Below, piece by piece: positions 20,443 to 30,901 of a DNA stretch of 64,000 nt. The first letter of the stretch is position 1, and each line of letters opens with the position of its first letter. Origin of the DNA: an uncultured Pelagibacteraceae bacterium (GTDB taxonomy: Bacteria > Pseudomonadota > Alphaproteobacteria > Pelagibacterales > Pelagibacteraceae). The translations under genes and the position numbers were made by a program. The stretch is from NCBI GenBank assembly GCA_902582165.1, contig CACHQZ010000001.1, positions 186,001 through 250,000 of the forward strand. The letters are read 5' to 3'. A model generated the notes under the pieces. It did not search any database. It saw nothing but the letters and a program-made list of their open reading frames with translations, and had not been told where the DNA came from.

Positions 20443-20470
20443 AAAAAGGGGGTATTTTACCCCCTTTTTT
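20443..20470 (+). terminator. intrinsic terminator / attenuator between pstS and pstC
   Basis: AAAAAGGGGGTATTTTACCCCCTTTTTT. Confidence 0.85.
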
Positions 20471-20486
20471 ATCTTAAAAGCTCAAT

Positions 20487-21863
20487 ATGAATTTAATACT
20501 TGTAACTTTTATTATTCTCTTAGCTTTCACAAGTTATTATTTCGGTAGAAAAAAAGCTCTAGTTATTCAATCATCACAAAGACTTACGGCATTACCAAAA
20601 TTTTATGGATATTATTTAGCTGCTTGGTGTGCTGCACCAGCATTAATAATTTTTGCTCTTTGGTCAGTTTTTGAACCATCAATCGTTAAAACATTTATTT
20701 TACAAGATTACACTGATCAGAACTTAACTAAAAATGAGCTTCAGCTTATTTACACAAAGGTTAAAGCATTAGCCGCAGGAACTTACACGGGAAATATTAC
20801 TAATTTTCTAGATGAGTCTGCTAATAAGTACATTCAATTAAAAGGAATAGCTAACAGCGCTAAAGTAGCAATTATTTTAGCAATTTTAATTTTCTCTCTG
20901 AGTTTTGCATATAGATCTGTTCAGAAAAATGATCGCATGAGAGAACCAGTAGAAATTTTTCTTAAATGGGTGTTATTTGTTGCATCATTAGGTGCAGTTT
21001 TAGTTACAATTGGAATAGTTTTTTCACTTTTATTCGAAGCGATTAGGTTTTTTCAAGCAGTAAAAATCTTTGACTTTATATTCGGAACTCATTGGTATCC
21101 TGCTAAAACTTTTGTAAGAGATGGTCAACCAGATCCTGAATTAATGAAGGATGCTTTCGGAGCTGTACCTTTATTTGCTGGAACTTTTTTTATTGCTTTT
21201 ATTGCAATGTGTGTTGCCATCCCCATAGGTTTGCTGAGTGGGATATATCTATCTGAGTATGCTGGAAGAGGTGTAAGAAAATATGCTAAACCTATTATTG
21301 AGATTTTAGCTGGTATTCCAACAGTAGTATATGGTTTTTTTGCAGCTTTAACCGTCGGTCCTTTTGTTAAAGAAATAGGTAATGCTATGGGCTTAGAAGT
21401 TTCAGCGGAGAGCGCTTTAGCTGCAGGAGCAGTTATGGGAGTAATGATAATTCCTTTTATTTCAAGTCTAAGCGATGACGTTATAACAGCAGTACCGCAA
21501 AATTTAAGAGATGGAAGTTACGCAATGGGTGCAACAAAATCTGAAACTGTAAAAAAAGTAATTTTTCCAGCAGCCTTACCTGGTATCGTAGGTTCGATAC
21601 TTTTAGCAGTATCAAGAGCGGTGGGAGAAACAATGATCGTTGTAATGGCCTCAGGACTAGCGGCTAATCTTACAATGAATCCACTCGAATCAACTTCAAC
21701 CATTACAGCACAAATTGTAGTAATTTTAATTGGAGACCAACAATTTGGAGATCCAAAAACTCAATCAGCTTTTGCCTTAGGAATATCTTTATTTATAGTA
21801 ACTTTATTTTTAAATGTAATCGCTCTTTCAGTTGTTAAAAAATATAGGGAAAAATATGAATAG
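20487..21863 (+). CDS. pstC: phosphate ABC transporter permease
   Basis: GLLSGIYLSEYA, AGIPTVVYGFFA, ATKSETVKKVIFPAALPGI. Confidence 0.95.
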   Translation: MNLILVTFIILLAFTSYYFGRKKALVIQSSQRLTALPKFYGYYLAAWCAAPALIIFALWSVFEPSIVKTFILQDYTDQNLTKNELQLIYTKVKALAAGTYTGNITNFLDESANKYIQLKGIANSAKVAIILAILIFSLSFAYRSVQKNDRMREPVEIFLKWVLFVASLGAVLVTIGIVFSLLFEAIRFFQAVKIFDFIFGTHWYPAKTFVRDGQPDPELMKDAFGAVPLFAGTFFIAFIAMCVAIPIGLLSGIYLSEYAGRGVRKYAKPIIEILAGIPTVVYGFFAALTVGPFVKEIGNAMGLEVSAESALAAGAVMGVMIIPFISSLSDDVITAVPQNLRDGSYAMGATKSETVKKVIFPAALPGIVGSILLAVSRAVGETMIVVMASGLAANLTMNPLESTSTITAQIVVILIGDQQFGDPKTQSAFALGISLFIVTLFLNVIALSVVKKYREKYE

Positions 21864-23127
21864 TTTTAAGAAAAATTTATTAAAAAAAAGATATAACGCT
21901 GAAAGAAGATTTCAATGGTATGGCAAAATAGCTATAGGATTAGCTTTAAGCTTTTTAGCAGTTTTTATGTTTCAGATATTTTCAAAAGGTTACTCAGCTT
22001 TCCAAAAAACTTGGATAGTAACAGAAGTTCATTATGATAAAGAATTACTTTTAATCGATGCAGAAAGTCCATCAAAAGATGATTTAGAAAATGCAGACTA
22101 TTATGATGTTGCTTACAAAGCTATGACCTCATTAGATCCTGGACTTCCTGAAGAAGAGGATCGTCAATTAATTCAAATGGTTTCATATAAATATGAGACT
22201 GAAGTTAAAGATCTACTTTTAAAAAATCCAGACTTTCTGGGTAAAATAGTACCCATAAAATTAACAGCTTCTGATGATGTTGATCAAGTTCATAAAGGAA
22301 ATTATCCAAGAGATATCCCTGAAAAGAATAGAAGAGTAAATGATTATCAGCTGCAGATTTACGATATGCTTAATGAAAGAGGGGATATTTTATCAGAGTT
22401 TAACATTAGTTTTTTTACAAGCCCTGATTCAAGAGAGGCAGAACTAGCAGGTATAGCTAGCTCGTTTATGGGAACAGTTTTTAGTATACTAGTATGTTTA
22501 GCGTTTTCATTTCCTGTTGCAGTGTTAGCTGCAATTTATCTCGAGGAATTTGCACCAAAAAATAAATTTACAGATTTTATAGAAGTAAACATTAATAATT
22601 TAGCAGCTGTTCCATCGATAGTATTTGGTTTGCTAGGTCTTGGTGTTTTATTAGCAGTTTTTAATTTACCAAGATCGACACCACTTGTTGGAGGAATTAC
22701 TTTGTCTCTTATGACATTACCAACAATAATTATTGCTGCAAGAGCCTCTTTAAAAGCTGTACCACCAAGTATAAGAGAAGCTGCATTAGCGATGGGTGCA
22801 AGTAATATGCAAACGACCATGCATCATACTGTGCCACTATCAATGCCTGGAACTTTATCTGGAACGATAATTGGCTTAGCTCAAGCCTTAGGGGAAACAG
22901 CCCCTTTAATTTTAATAGGAATGGTTGCTTTTGTGAACACAATACCTGGAACGCCAGTTGATCCTGCTGCAAGTTTACCAGTTCAGATATATATATGGTC
23001 AGAAAGTGCTGAGAGGGGTTTCGTTGAAAAAGTATCTGCATGTATTATGGTGCTTCTAGCTTTTTTAATTTTAATGAACTTGGCAGCTCAAATCGTTAGA
23101 CACAAATTTGAAAAGAAATGGAGTTAA
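21856..23127 (+). CDS. pstA: phosphate ABC transporter permease
   Basis: AAVPSIVFGLLGLGVL, MGASNMQTTMHHTVPLSMPG; start set to ATG at 21856, overlapping the pstC stop by 8 nt. Confidence 0.94.
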   Translation: MNSFKKNLLKKRYNAERRFQWYGKIAIGLALSFLAVFMFQIFSKGYSAFQKTWIVTEVHYDKELLLIDAESPSKDDLENADYYDVAYKAMTSLDPGLPEEEDRQLIQMVSYKYETEVKDLLLKNPDFLGKIVPIKLTASDDVDQVHKGNYPRDIPEKNRRVNDYQLQIYDMLNERGDILSEFNISFFTSPDSREAELAGIASSFMGTVFSILVCLAFSFPVAVLAAIYLEEFAPKNKFTDFIEVNINNLAAVPSIVFGLLGLGVLLAVFNLPRSTPLVGGITLSLMTLPTIIIAARASLKAVPPSIREAALAMGASNMQTTMHHTVPLSMPGTLSGTIIGLAQALGETAPLILIGMVAFVNTIPGTPVDPAASLPVQIYIWSESAERGFVEKVSACIMVLLAFLILMNLAAQIVRHKFEKKWS

Positions 23128-23883
23128 ATGAGTAAAATCAAAGCGGAAAATGTAAATGTATATTACGGATCCAAACAGGCATTATTTGATGTCTCTATAG
23201 ATATTGCAGAAAAAGAAGTTACAGCTCTAATTGGACCATCTGGGTGTGGAAAGTCTACTTTCTTAAGATGCTTGAACAGGATGAACGACGTCATAGAAAT
23301 TTGTAGAGTTGAAGGCAGTATTAAAATGGACAACCTAGAACTGAACTCAAGAAAGTTAGATGTTGTGAGACTTAGGGAGAATGTTGGTATGGTTTTTCAA
23401 AAACCCAATCCGTTCCCTAAAACAATTTATGAAAATGTAGCTTATGGGCCTACTATTCACGGTATTGCACAGAGCAAAGAAGAAATGGATCAAATAGTTG
23501 AAACAAGTCTGAAAAAAGCTGCCCTGTGGAACGAAGTTAAAGATAGACTTGATGAAATCGGAACTGGTTTATCAGGCGGTCAACAGCAACGACTATGTAT
23601 TGCTAGAGCTATATCTGTAAGTCCAGAAGTGATTCTCATGGACGAACCATGTTCAGCGCTTGACCCAATAGCAACAGCTCAAATCGAAGAACTTATAGAT
23701 GATCTTAAAAAAGAGGTTACAATTGTAATAGTTACCCACTCAATGTCACAAGCAGCCAGGGTATCTCAAAAAACAGGTTTCTTTCATTTGGGAAAACTTA
23801 TAGAATTTGGACCAACAGATAAAATATTTAAAAATCCTGACAACCAGCAAACTCAGGATTATATTACAGGAAGGTTTGGTTAA
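23128..23883 (+). CDS. pstB: phosphate ABC transporter ATPase
   Basis: [33 protein letters not shown]. Confidence 0.97.
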   Translation: MSKIKAENVNVYYGSKQALFDVSIDIAEKEVTALIGPSGCGKSTFLRCLNRMNDVIEICRVEGSIKMDNLELNSRKLDVVRLRENVGMVFQKPNPFPKTIYENVAYGPTIHGIAQSKEEMDQIVETSLKKAALWNEVKDRLDEIGTGLSGGQQQRLCIARAISVSPEVILMDEPCSALDPIATAQIEELIDDLKKEVTIVIVTHSMSQAARVSQKTGFFHLGKLIEFGPTDKIFKNPDNQQTQDYITGRFG

Positions 23884-24563
23884 TGAGTGAAAAACCGCAC
23901 ATTGTAAAATCTTACGAAGAGCAACTTCAGTTATTAAAAGATACAATAGTGAAAATGGGAACTGGAGTTGAGAAACAGCTTGAAAACACTATTCAATCTT
24001 TAGTTAAAAAAGACATTAGTTTAGCAGAAAAATCTATCAAAGATGACGAATTGACTGATAAGTATGAAATAAATATAGAAGAACAAGTTGTAAATTTGAT
24101 TGCCTTAAGGCAACCTATGGCAATAGATTTAAGAGAAACAGTTGTTGCCTTAAAAGTTTCTTCAGACTTAGAGAGAATTGGTGATTTAGCAAAAAACATC
24201 TCAAAACGATTAACTAAAATTGGAACTGATTTACCTAATGATATTACTAAAAATTTCGAAATAGCTGGTTTAAAAGCATCAAAACAAGTCAATGCAGTTT
24301 TAAATTCGTATTTACATAGAGCTAAAGATACAGCAGAAAATGTTTGGAATTCTGATGAAGAAATAGATCAAATGACTAATTCTAATATGGAAGCTGCAGT
24401 AAAACATTTAGAAAAAAATAAAAACGATATACAAAAAGTAACCCAACTACTTTTCATGCTTAAAAATATTGAGAGGATTGGAGATCATGCAACTAATATT
24501 GCAGAGCAAGTTTATTTTCTGATTACAGGGGATTATTTAGAGGGAGACCGACCAAAAGGATAA
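23883..24563 (+). CDS. phoU: phosphate transport regulator
   Basis: DLERIGDLAKNI / IERIGDHATNIAEQVYF repeats. Confidence 0.95.
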   Translation: MSEKPHIVKSYEEQLQLLKDTIVKMGTGVEKQLENTIQSLVKKDISLAEKSIKDDELTDKYEINIEEQVVNLIALRQPMAIDLRETVVALKVSSDLERIGDLAKNISKRLTKIGTDLPNDITKNFEIAGLKASKQVNAVLNSYLHRAKDTAENVWNSDEEIDQMTNSNMEAAVKHLEKNKNDIQKVTQLLFMLKNIERIGDHATNIAEQVYFLITGDYLEGDRPKG

Positions 24564-25246
24564 TGAGGGCAAATTTATTCATTGTTGAAGATGAAATGCC
24601 CATCGTAACTTTACTTAAATACAATTTAGAAAAAGAGGGTCACAAAGTTGATTATGCAGTCAATGGAGAAGATGCTATTAGAAATATAAAGGAAAAAAAT
24701 CCTGATTTAATTTTATTAGATTGGATGTTGCCAGATATTTCAGGTGTTGAAGTCTGTAAAAATTTGAAAAGAAGCAATCTTCACAAAAATATCCCAATCA
24801 TTATGTTAACAGCCAAAGGTGAGGAAGAAGACAAACTTAAAGGATTTGAAACAGGAGCTGATGACTACGTAACTAAGCCATTCAGCCAAAAAGAACTTAT
24901 TGCAAGAGTTAACGCTTTATTAAAGAGATCTAAACCAAGTGTTGCCGCTGATGTTGTAGTATTTGAGGATCTTAAAGTAGATAGAGTTCAACGAAGAGTT
25001 TATAGAGCAGATAAACAAGTTATAGTCGGCCCAACCGAATTTAAACTAATTGATTTTTTAATAAAGAATCCAAAAAGAGTATATTCGCGTGAGCAACTTT
25101 TAAATTCTGTATGGGGAGATGATATTTATGTTGAGTCCAGAACTATAGATGTTCATATAAGAAGACTAAGAAAAGCAATAAATATTGATGGCAAGAAAGA
25201 TCTTATCAGAACAGTAAGATCTGCTGGCTATTCCTTAGATGTTTGA
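24563..25246 (+). CDS. phoB: phosphate regulon response regulator
   Basis: receiver domain plus winged-helix C-terminus; pst-phoU context. Confidence 0.95.
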   Translation: MRANLFIVEDEMPIVTLLKYNLEKEGHKVDYAVNGEDAIRNIKEKNPDLILLDWMLPDISGVEVCKNLKRSNLHKNIPIIMLTAKGEEEDKLKGFETGADDYVTKPFSQKELIARVNALLKRSKPSVAADVVVFEDLKVDRVQRRVYRADKQVIVGPTEFKLIDFLIKNPKRVYSREQLLNSVWGDDIYVESRTIDVHIRRLRKAINIDGKKDLIRTVRSAGYSLDV

Positions 25247-25752
25247 AGATCTTTTGGCTTTATAAATGATATTAATTTTCCTTTAACTTTTGATAACTTT
25301 TCCCAATCATTGAAATTAAAACTTACTTCAGCAACGGCTGCAGTAGGAAATTTTCTTTTTAAATTTTCAAATTGTTCAGAGTTTTCTTTAAGACAGATTC
25401 GATTTATGAGTTCACTAATTGAAGGTTCATGATTGATTAAAAGTAAAGTTTTATAATTATCAACTGTTTGTTTTAAGATATGAATAATTTCATCCTCACT
25501 AGCATGATAAAGCGCTTTTTTTTTAATAATTTTCTTAAAACTGATTTTTTCTGACAATATATTTAATGTTTGTATTGTCCTTTTAGAGGATGAGCAATAA
25601 ACTAAATCAAATTTTAATTTCTTTTTAATAAAAAATTCACAAATTAATTTTGCTGAATTTACCCCTCTTTTATTCAATGGCCTGTCATGATCATCTAAAT
25701 CTGGAAAATCCCAACTAGATTTAGCATGTCTCATCGCATATAATTTAAACAT
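25228..25752 (-). CDS. SixA-like histidine phosphatase
   Basis: MRHAKSSW RHx motif, LLINHEPS. Confidence 0.85.
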   Translation of the reverse strand: MFKLYAMRHAKSSWDFPDLDDHDRPLNKRGVNSAKLICEFFIKKKLKFDLVYCSSSKRTIQTLNILSEKISFKKIIKKKALYHASEDEIIHILKQTVDNYKTLLLINHEPSISELINRICLKENSEQFENLKRKFPTAAVAEVSFNFNDWEKLSKVKGKLISFIKPKDLQTSKE

Positions 25753-25774
25753 ATTTTTAATTTAACATTTAAAT

Positions 25775-27901
25775 ATGTCGAAAGCATCATTTTCAGAAAA
25801 CGCTAATATTAGCAATCAACTCATAAACAGAGAATTATCTTGGCTTCAGTTTAATGATCGTGTTTTAGAAGAGTCAAAAGATAAAACAAATCCTCTATTT
25901 GAAAGAGTAAAATTTTTATCAATCGCAGGTACAAATTTAGATGAATTTTTTATGGTAAGAGTCGCTGGACTTTTTAATCAAATTAAAGATGGTTTTGACG
26001 AATTAAGCGCAGATGGATTAACTGCAGAGGATCAATTGAATAGGGTCGTATTAAAAACTAAAGATCTATTAAAGAAGCAAAACGAAGCATTCCTAGAGTT
26101 GAAAAAAGAGCTATCGAAAGAAAAAATTTTCATTCGAAAAATATCAGAACTAAATAAGAAGGATCTTATGTATCTAAGAGAATATTTTCAGGAAACAATT
26201 TATCCTATAATAACACCTACTGCCATTGACCCATCACATCCCTTTCCTTTTATACCAAATAAAGGCCAAGCAATTTTACTAAGAATGACTAGAATAAAAA
26301 AAAAAAGAGAACTAAATGCAATTATAGTTATACCAAGAGCACTTCCAAAATTTGTATCTCTAAACAATTCTGAAACAATAAATGAATTTGTCACAATTGA
26401 TGACGTAATTTGTAAATTTGCTAATGAAATATTTCCAGACCATAATATCGAGGCAAGTTTGCAGTTTAAAATAATTAGAGACAGCGAAATTGAAATAGAT
26501 GATGAAGCTGCTGATCTTGTGAGATATTTTGAAAAAGCAATTAAGAAAAGAAGAAGGGGAAACGTAGTTAAACTCGAAGTACTCACTAATTCAAACAAAA
26601 AACTTTTAAATTTTATTTCAAAAAAATTTAAAATGGATGAAGATCATATTTATGAGGTTGAAGGATTGGTTGGAATACAAGATATAGATGAAATTTGTAA
26701 AAAGAAAGATCCAAAGCTGAGATTTAAAAAGTTTAATCCTAGAGAAGTTGAAAGATTGAAGGAATTTGATGATAAATTTTTTTCAGCTATAAGAAGTAAA
26801 GATTTTGTTGTACACCACCCTTTTGAAACTTTTGATGTAGTAATTCAATTCTTAGAAGCTGCAGCAAAAGATCCCAAAGTTATCGGTATCAAACAAACTT
26901 TGTATCGAACCACACCTGACTCTCCTATCGTAAAAGCACTAAGTAGAGCAGCAGAAAACGGAAAAGTTGTTACAGCCGTAATAGAAATAAAAGCTCGATT
27001 TGATGAGGAAGCTAATATTGAATTATCTAGGAAACTAGAGAAAGCTGGCGTTCAAATTGTTTACGGATTCGCAAAATACAAAACGCATGCAAAGGCAAGT
27101 TTAGTTTTAAGAAAAGAAGGAGCTAAAACGCGAAGCTATGTTCACTTAGGTACAGGAAACTATCATCCTATTAACGCAAAAATTTATACTGACTTATCAC
27201 TGTTTAGCTCTAATCAAGACTTGGCCAAAGATGTCGAAAAATTTTTTAATTATGTAACTGGTTATGCAAAACCAAAAAAATTGAATAAAATTTTTATGTC
27301 TCCATTAAATAGTAGGAATTTTTTTGAAGAAAAAATTGAAAATGAAATAGTAAATGCAAATAAAGGAAAACCTGCAGAAATATGGGCAAAAATGAATTCT
27401 CTTGTAGACCCTGGAATTATTAAGAAATTTTACGAAGCTTCAAACGCAGGAGTAAAGATAAATTTATCGGTAAGAGGAGTATGTTGCTTAAGACCTGGAA
27501 TTAAAGGTCAATCTGAAAATATAAAAGTAAAAAGCCTTATTGGCAGATTTTTAGAACACTCAAGAATTTATTGTTTTGCAAATGGTAATTCTATGCCCTC
27601 TCGAGAGAATCAGGTATATATTTCATCTGCAGATTTAATGCCTAGAAATTTAGATAGAAGAATTGAAATTATAATTCCGATAGAAAACAATACTGTACAT
27701 GAGCAAATTTTAGATCAAATTATGTTAGCCAACTTTAAAGATAAATCGGAAACATGGTATTTAGATAGCATAGGAAACTATCATAAAGAACAAGAAAAAG
27801 GCTTTTCCGCACATTCCTATTTCATGAAGAATCCAAGTTTATCAGGTCGCGGTAAGTCAATTTTAAGAGCTAAACCTCAAAATTTGAGATTAGTAAAATG
27901 A
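25775..27901 (+). CDS. ppk: polyphosphate kinase 1
   Basis: INRELSWLQFNDRVLEE, HHPFETFDVV, KTHAKASLVLR. Confidence 0.96.
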   Translation: MSKASFSENANISNQLINRELSWLQFNDRVLEESKDKTNPLFERVKFLSIAGTNLDEFFMVRVAGLFNQIKDGFDELSADGLTAEDQLNRVVLKTKDLLKKQNEAFLELKKELSKEKIFIRKISELNKKDLMYLREYFQETIYPIITPTAIDPSHPFPFIPNKGQAILLRMTRIKKKRELNAIIVIPRALPKFVSLNNSETINEFVTIDDVICKFANEIFPDHNIEASLQFKIIRDSEIEIDDEAADLVRYFEKAIKKRRRGNVVKLEVLTNSNKKLLNFISKKFKMDEDHIYEVEGLVGIQDIDEICKKKDPKLRFKKFNPREVERLKEFDDKFFSAIRSKDFVVHHPFETFDVVIQFLEAAAKDPKVIGIKQTLYRTTPDSPIVKALSRAAENGKVVTAVIEIKARFDEEANIELSRKLEKAGVQIVYGFAKYKTHAKASLVLRKEGAKTRSYVHLGTGNYHPINAKIYTDLSLFSSNQDLAKDVEKFFNYVTGYAKPKKLNKIFMSPLNSRNFFEEKIENEIVNANKGKPAEIWAKMNSLVDPGIIKKFYEASNAGVKINLSVRGVCCLRPGIKGQSENIKVKSLIGRFLEHSRIYCFANGNSMPSRENQVYISSADLMPRNLDRRIEIIIPIENNTVHEQILDQIMLANFKDKSETWYLDSIGNYHKEQEKGFSAHSYFMKNPSLSGRGKSILRAKPQNLRLVK

Positions 27902-29403
27902 AACCAGAATTAAAAAATCTTTTTAAATTTCAGTCTAATAAAAAGTCTAAGCAAGCCATAATAGATCTTGGATCAAATTCAGTAAGAATGCTCATATACG
28001 ATAATTTTAAAATTTCTCCAATCCCAGTCTTTAATGAAAAAGCAGTTTGCAAACTTGGAAAAAATTTAGATAAATCTAAAAAACTAAATCCCGATGGAAT
28101 TAAAGGTTCTTTAAAAGTTCTAAATAGATTTAAAGAAATTTTAGATATTTCAGACGTTCAATATTTAGAAATTATTGCAACAGCAGCTTTTAGAGAGGCC
28201 ACTGATGCAAGTGAATTTTTAAGAGAAATTGAAAAAATATTTAATAAAAAACCACTAGTATTATCTGGCGAGGAAGAAGCAAGAACATCAGCAAATGGTG
28301 TAATGGTAGGATTTGATGAAGTAGATGGATTAGTTGCAGATTTAGGAGGTGGAAGTTTAGAACTTGCCAGAGTTTCTAAAAATCAAATTTTTGAAACAAC
28401 CTCTTTACCTCTTGGAGTATTAAGACTTGAAAATAATCCTATTATAAAAAAAAGAAATTTGGCAAAATATGTTAGAAAACTTTTAAGAGATGAAAAATGG
28501 CTTTCTAAAAAGAAATTTAAAAATATTTATTTGGTAGGAGGGACTTGGAGATCATTATTTAAATATCATCTCTTTAAAGAAAAACACCCATTACATATTT
28601 TGCATCAATATAAACTCTCAAAAGATGTAGCAGTTAAATACTTAAACAGAATTTCAAAATTTAATAAATCATCTTTGAAATCAATGGAATATATTACTAA
28701 ATCTAGAACTCCCTATTTACCTTTTAGCTCTATAATACTTAACGAAATAATTGAAGCAGCAAGCCCCTCAAAAGTTATTTGCTCAATCAGTGGACTGAGA
28801 GAGGGGCATATGGATACAATTATAAACCAAGGAATGAGCGAGGATGAAATTTTCAAATTAAAAACTGATGGTATATCTTTTAAAAAAGGGGACTATGGAA
28901 AGAGTTTTGAGAAATATTTTAATTTTATTTCACCATTATTTGAAGACAACGAATATTTTAATCGAAGATTACTAACCTTGGCTTGCATCTTAAGTAAAAT
29001 GGATTGGGGCCTAGGAGCTTTTCAAAAAGCAGAATTAGTTTTTATGGAAGTGTTAAATACTCCATTACTAAAACTAGAACATAGAGATAGAGTAAAAGTT
29101 GCGTCAGCAAGTTTTTGGAGACATTGTGGCTTAAAATATAATCCGAATTATCAGTTTTTATCCTTATTAAATAACAACGAAATTTTATCCTCAAAGCAAG
29201 TGGGATCTGCTTTAAGATTAGCAGAGTCACTTACTAGCATGTCTTCTTTGTTGTTAGATGAATTTAAAATTTATAAAAGAAATAAGACTATTTTTTTGAA
29301 AATACCTAACAATCATAGCGATATTGTCTCAAAACAAGTAACTAAAAGACTTAAAAACCTGGCAAGAGAAATGAATGTCGACTCTAATATCATTTATTCT
29401 TGA
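27898..29403 (+). CDS. ppx: exopolyphosphatase / pppGpp phosphatase
   Basis: IDLGSNSVRMLIYD, ADLGGGSLELA. Confidence 0.94.
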   Translation: MKPELKNLFKFQSNKKSKQAIIDLGSNSVRMLIYDNFKISPIPVFNEKAVCKLGKNLDKSKKLNPDGIKGSLKVLNRFKEILDISDVQYLEIIATAAFREATDASEFLREIEKIFNKKPLVLSGEEEARTSANGVMVGFDEVDGLVADLGGGSLELARVSKNQIFETTSLPLGVLRLENNPIIKKRNLAKYVRKLLRDEKWLSKKKFKNIYLVGGTWRSLFKYHLFKEKHPLHILHQYKLSKDVAVKYLNRISKFNKSSLKSMEYITKSRTPYLPFSSIILNEIIEAASPSKVICSISGLREGHMDTIINQGMSEDEIFKLKTDGISFKKGDYGKSFEKYFNFISPLFEDNEYFNRRLLTLACILSKMDWGLGAFQKAELVFMEVLNTPLLKLEHRDRVKVASASFWRHCGLKYNPNYQFLSLLNNNEILSSKQVGSALRLAESLTSMSSLLLDEFKIYKRNKTIFLKIPNNHSDIVSKQVTKRLKNLAREMNVDSNIIYS

Positions 29404-29475
29404 AAATTAATAAATCTTTAACTTAATTAAAATATTTTTTTAGCATTTGTATATTATTAATAGATTATCAGTCTC

Positions 29476-29534
29476 CCAACTGTTGTTGGTTAATTAGCCC
29501 GAGGTATTAACATTACCTTGGGCTACCCTCCAAC
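29476..29534. other. structured convergent intergenic element (bidirectional terminator or ncRNA)
   Basis: CCAACtgttGTTGG and AGCCCGAGGTA-ttaacat-TACCTTGGGCT stems, plus a second CCAAC at 29530-29534. Confidence 0.5.
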
Positions 29535-30181
29535 TATAAAATAATTTTTCTAATTAAATAGACAGCTAGTATTCCGCCAACAATTTCAGCAATGATATAG
29601 CTAGGAGTATTTAAGTAATTAATTCCAGTAAATGTGTCTGTAAAAGTTCTTGCGATTGCTACCGCTGGATTTGCAAAAGAAGTTGAAGAGGTAAACCAAT
29701 ACCCCGCTGTTATAAAAGTAGCTACTGATGAAGCGACCGCAAGTTTGCCGCTCTTTAAAGATCCAAATATCACAAAAATTAATCCAAAAGTTGCAATGAT
29801 CTCAGCTGTAAAAATATTTATTCCAGGTCTTATCTTCTGTGAAAGCTGCAACAAAGGAAGATCAAACATAAAATTTGCTAACATTACCCCTAACATGCAA
29901 CCTAAGATTTGAGCAGAGATATAAGTGATAATTAAATTTTTTTTAATCTTGTTGGTAAAATACATTGCTAAAGTAACGACAGGATTGAAATGTGCGCCGG
30001 AGATATCACCGATTGAAGTAATCAGAACAAATAATCCTGCACCTGTAGCTAAAGTATTAGCTATTAACATTACAGCGATATCATCAGTTAGATTTTGAGC
30101 CATAATACCTGAACCAACAATAATCATGACTAAAAAACAACTTCCTATAAATTCACCAATAAATATCTTTTTACTTTTCAT
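29534..30181 (-). CDS. aquaporin/aquaglyceroporin (MIP family), possible AqpS-like arsenite channel
   Basis: MIP motifs GAHFNPVVT (NPV variant) and FANPAVAIAR; overlaps arsC. Confidence 0.82.
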   Translation of the reverse strand: MKSKKIFIGEFIGSCFLVMIIVGSGIMAQNLTDDIAVMLIANTLATGAGLFVLITSIGDISGAHFNPVVTLAMYFTNKIKKNLIITYISAQILGCMLGVMLANFMFDLPLLQLSQKIRPGINIFTAEIIATFGLIFVIFGSLKSGKLAVASSVATFITAGYWFTSSTSFANPAVAIARTFTDTFTGINYLNTPSYIIAEIVGGILAVYLIRKIIL

Positions 30182-30614
30182 TTTTTACCCAATGTTTAAT
30201 TTTTTCATTAATTATATTATAAGTTTCTTCAGCTATTAAATTTATTTTATCTTTATTTTTAGTTTTTTTAATTTTTTCAACAGGGTCCGCGATGTCCCAG
30301 TGCGTAATGGTCTTTTTTTTGGGCCATACAGGACAAACTTCTTTATTGGCGTTATTACAAACTGTAATCACGTAATCAATATCAATACCATTTTTTAAAA
30401 ATTCATCAAAATTTTTCGAATAATACGTGGCTAAATTAAATTTTTTTCCTTCAAGATACTCTTTAATGTAGGGATTGATTTTCCCTGAAGGATTACTTCC
30501 AGCGCTAAATGCGATGAATTGATTTCGGAAATTATTGTTTACAATACTTTCCGCTATTATGCTTCTCGCAGAGTTTCCAGTACAAACAAATAATATTGTT
30601 TTTATTTTCCTCAT
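30171..30614 (-). CDS. arsC: arsenate reductase, LMW-protein-tyrosine-phosphatase type
   Basis: VCTGNSARS P-loop, TVCNNANKEVCPVWP. Confidence 0.83.
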   Translation of the reverse strand: MRKIKTILFVCTGNSARSIIAESIVNNNFRNQFIAFSAGSNPSGKINPYIKEYLEGKKFNLATYYSKNFDEFLKNGIDIDYVITVCNNANKEVCPVWPKKKTITHWDIADPVEKIKKTKNKDKINLIAEETYNIINEKIKHWVKNEK

Positions 30615-30640
30615 AAAAAATGTATTGAAGTTTCCCGAAC

Positions 30641-30874
30641 TTACGGAACCAAAATTTGATAAAAACCAATAATAAATAATGGAATCTGTAATCCAAAATT
30701 GGTTAATATTGCTTTATCCTTAGAAATAAAACCTGCAATTGTCCAACCAACAACTCCCGCTCCATGAAACATTATATTTACTGGATACATATTCAAATTT
30801 GTTAATAAAATACCTGTAAGAACTAAAAAAGTACTTAACCATTTAAGGTATTTTTTAATAAACTTCATAGCCAA
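30641..30874 (-). CDS. small membrane protein
   Basis: 77 aa, three hydrophobic stretches. Confidence 0.6.
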   Translation of the reverse strand: MAMKFIKKYLKWLSTFLVLTGILLTNLNMYPVNIMFHGAGVVGWTIAGFISKDKAILTNFGLQIPLFIIGFYQILVP

Positions 30875-30901
30875 TTATATGATTGTAATGTTAAAGTTTT
30901 G

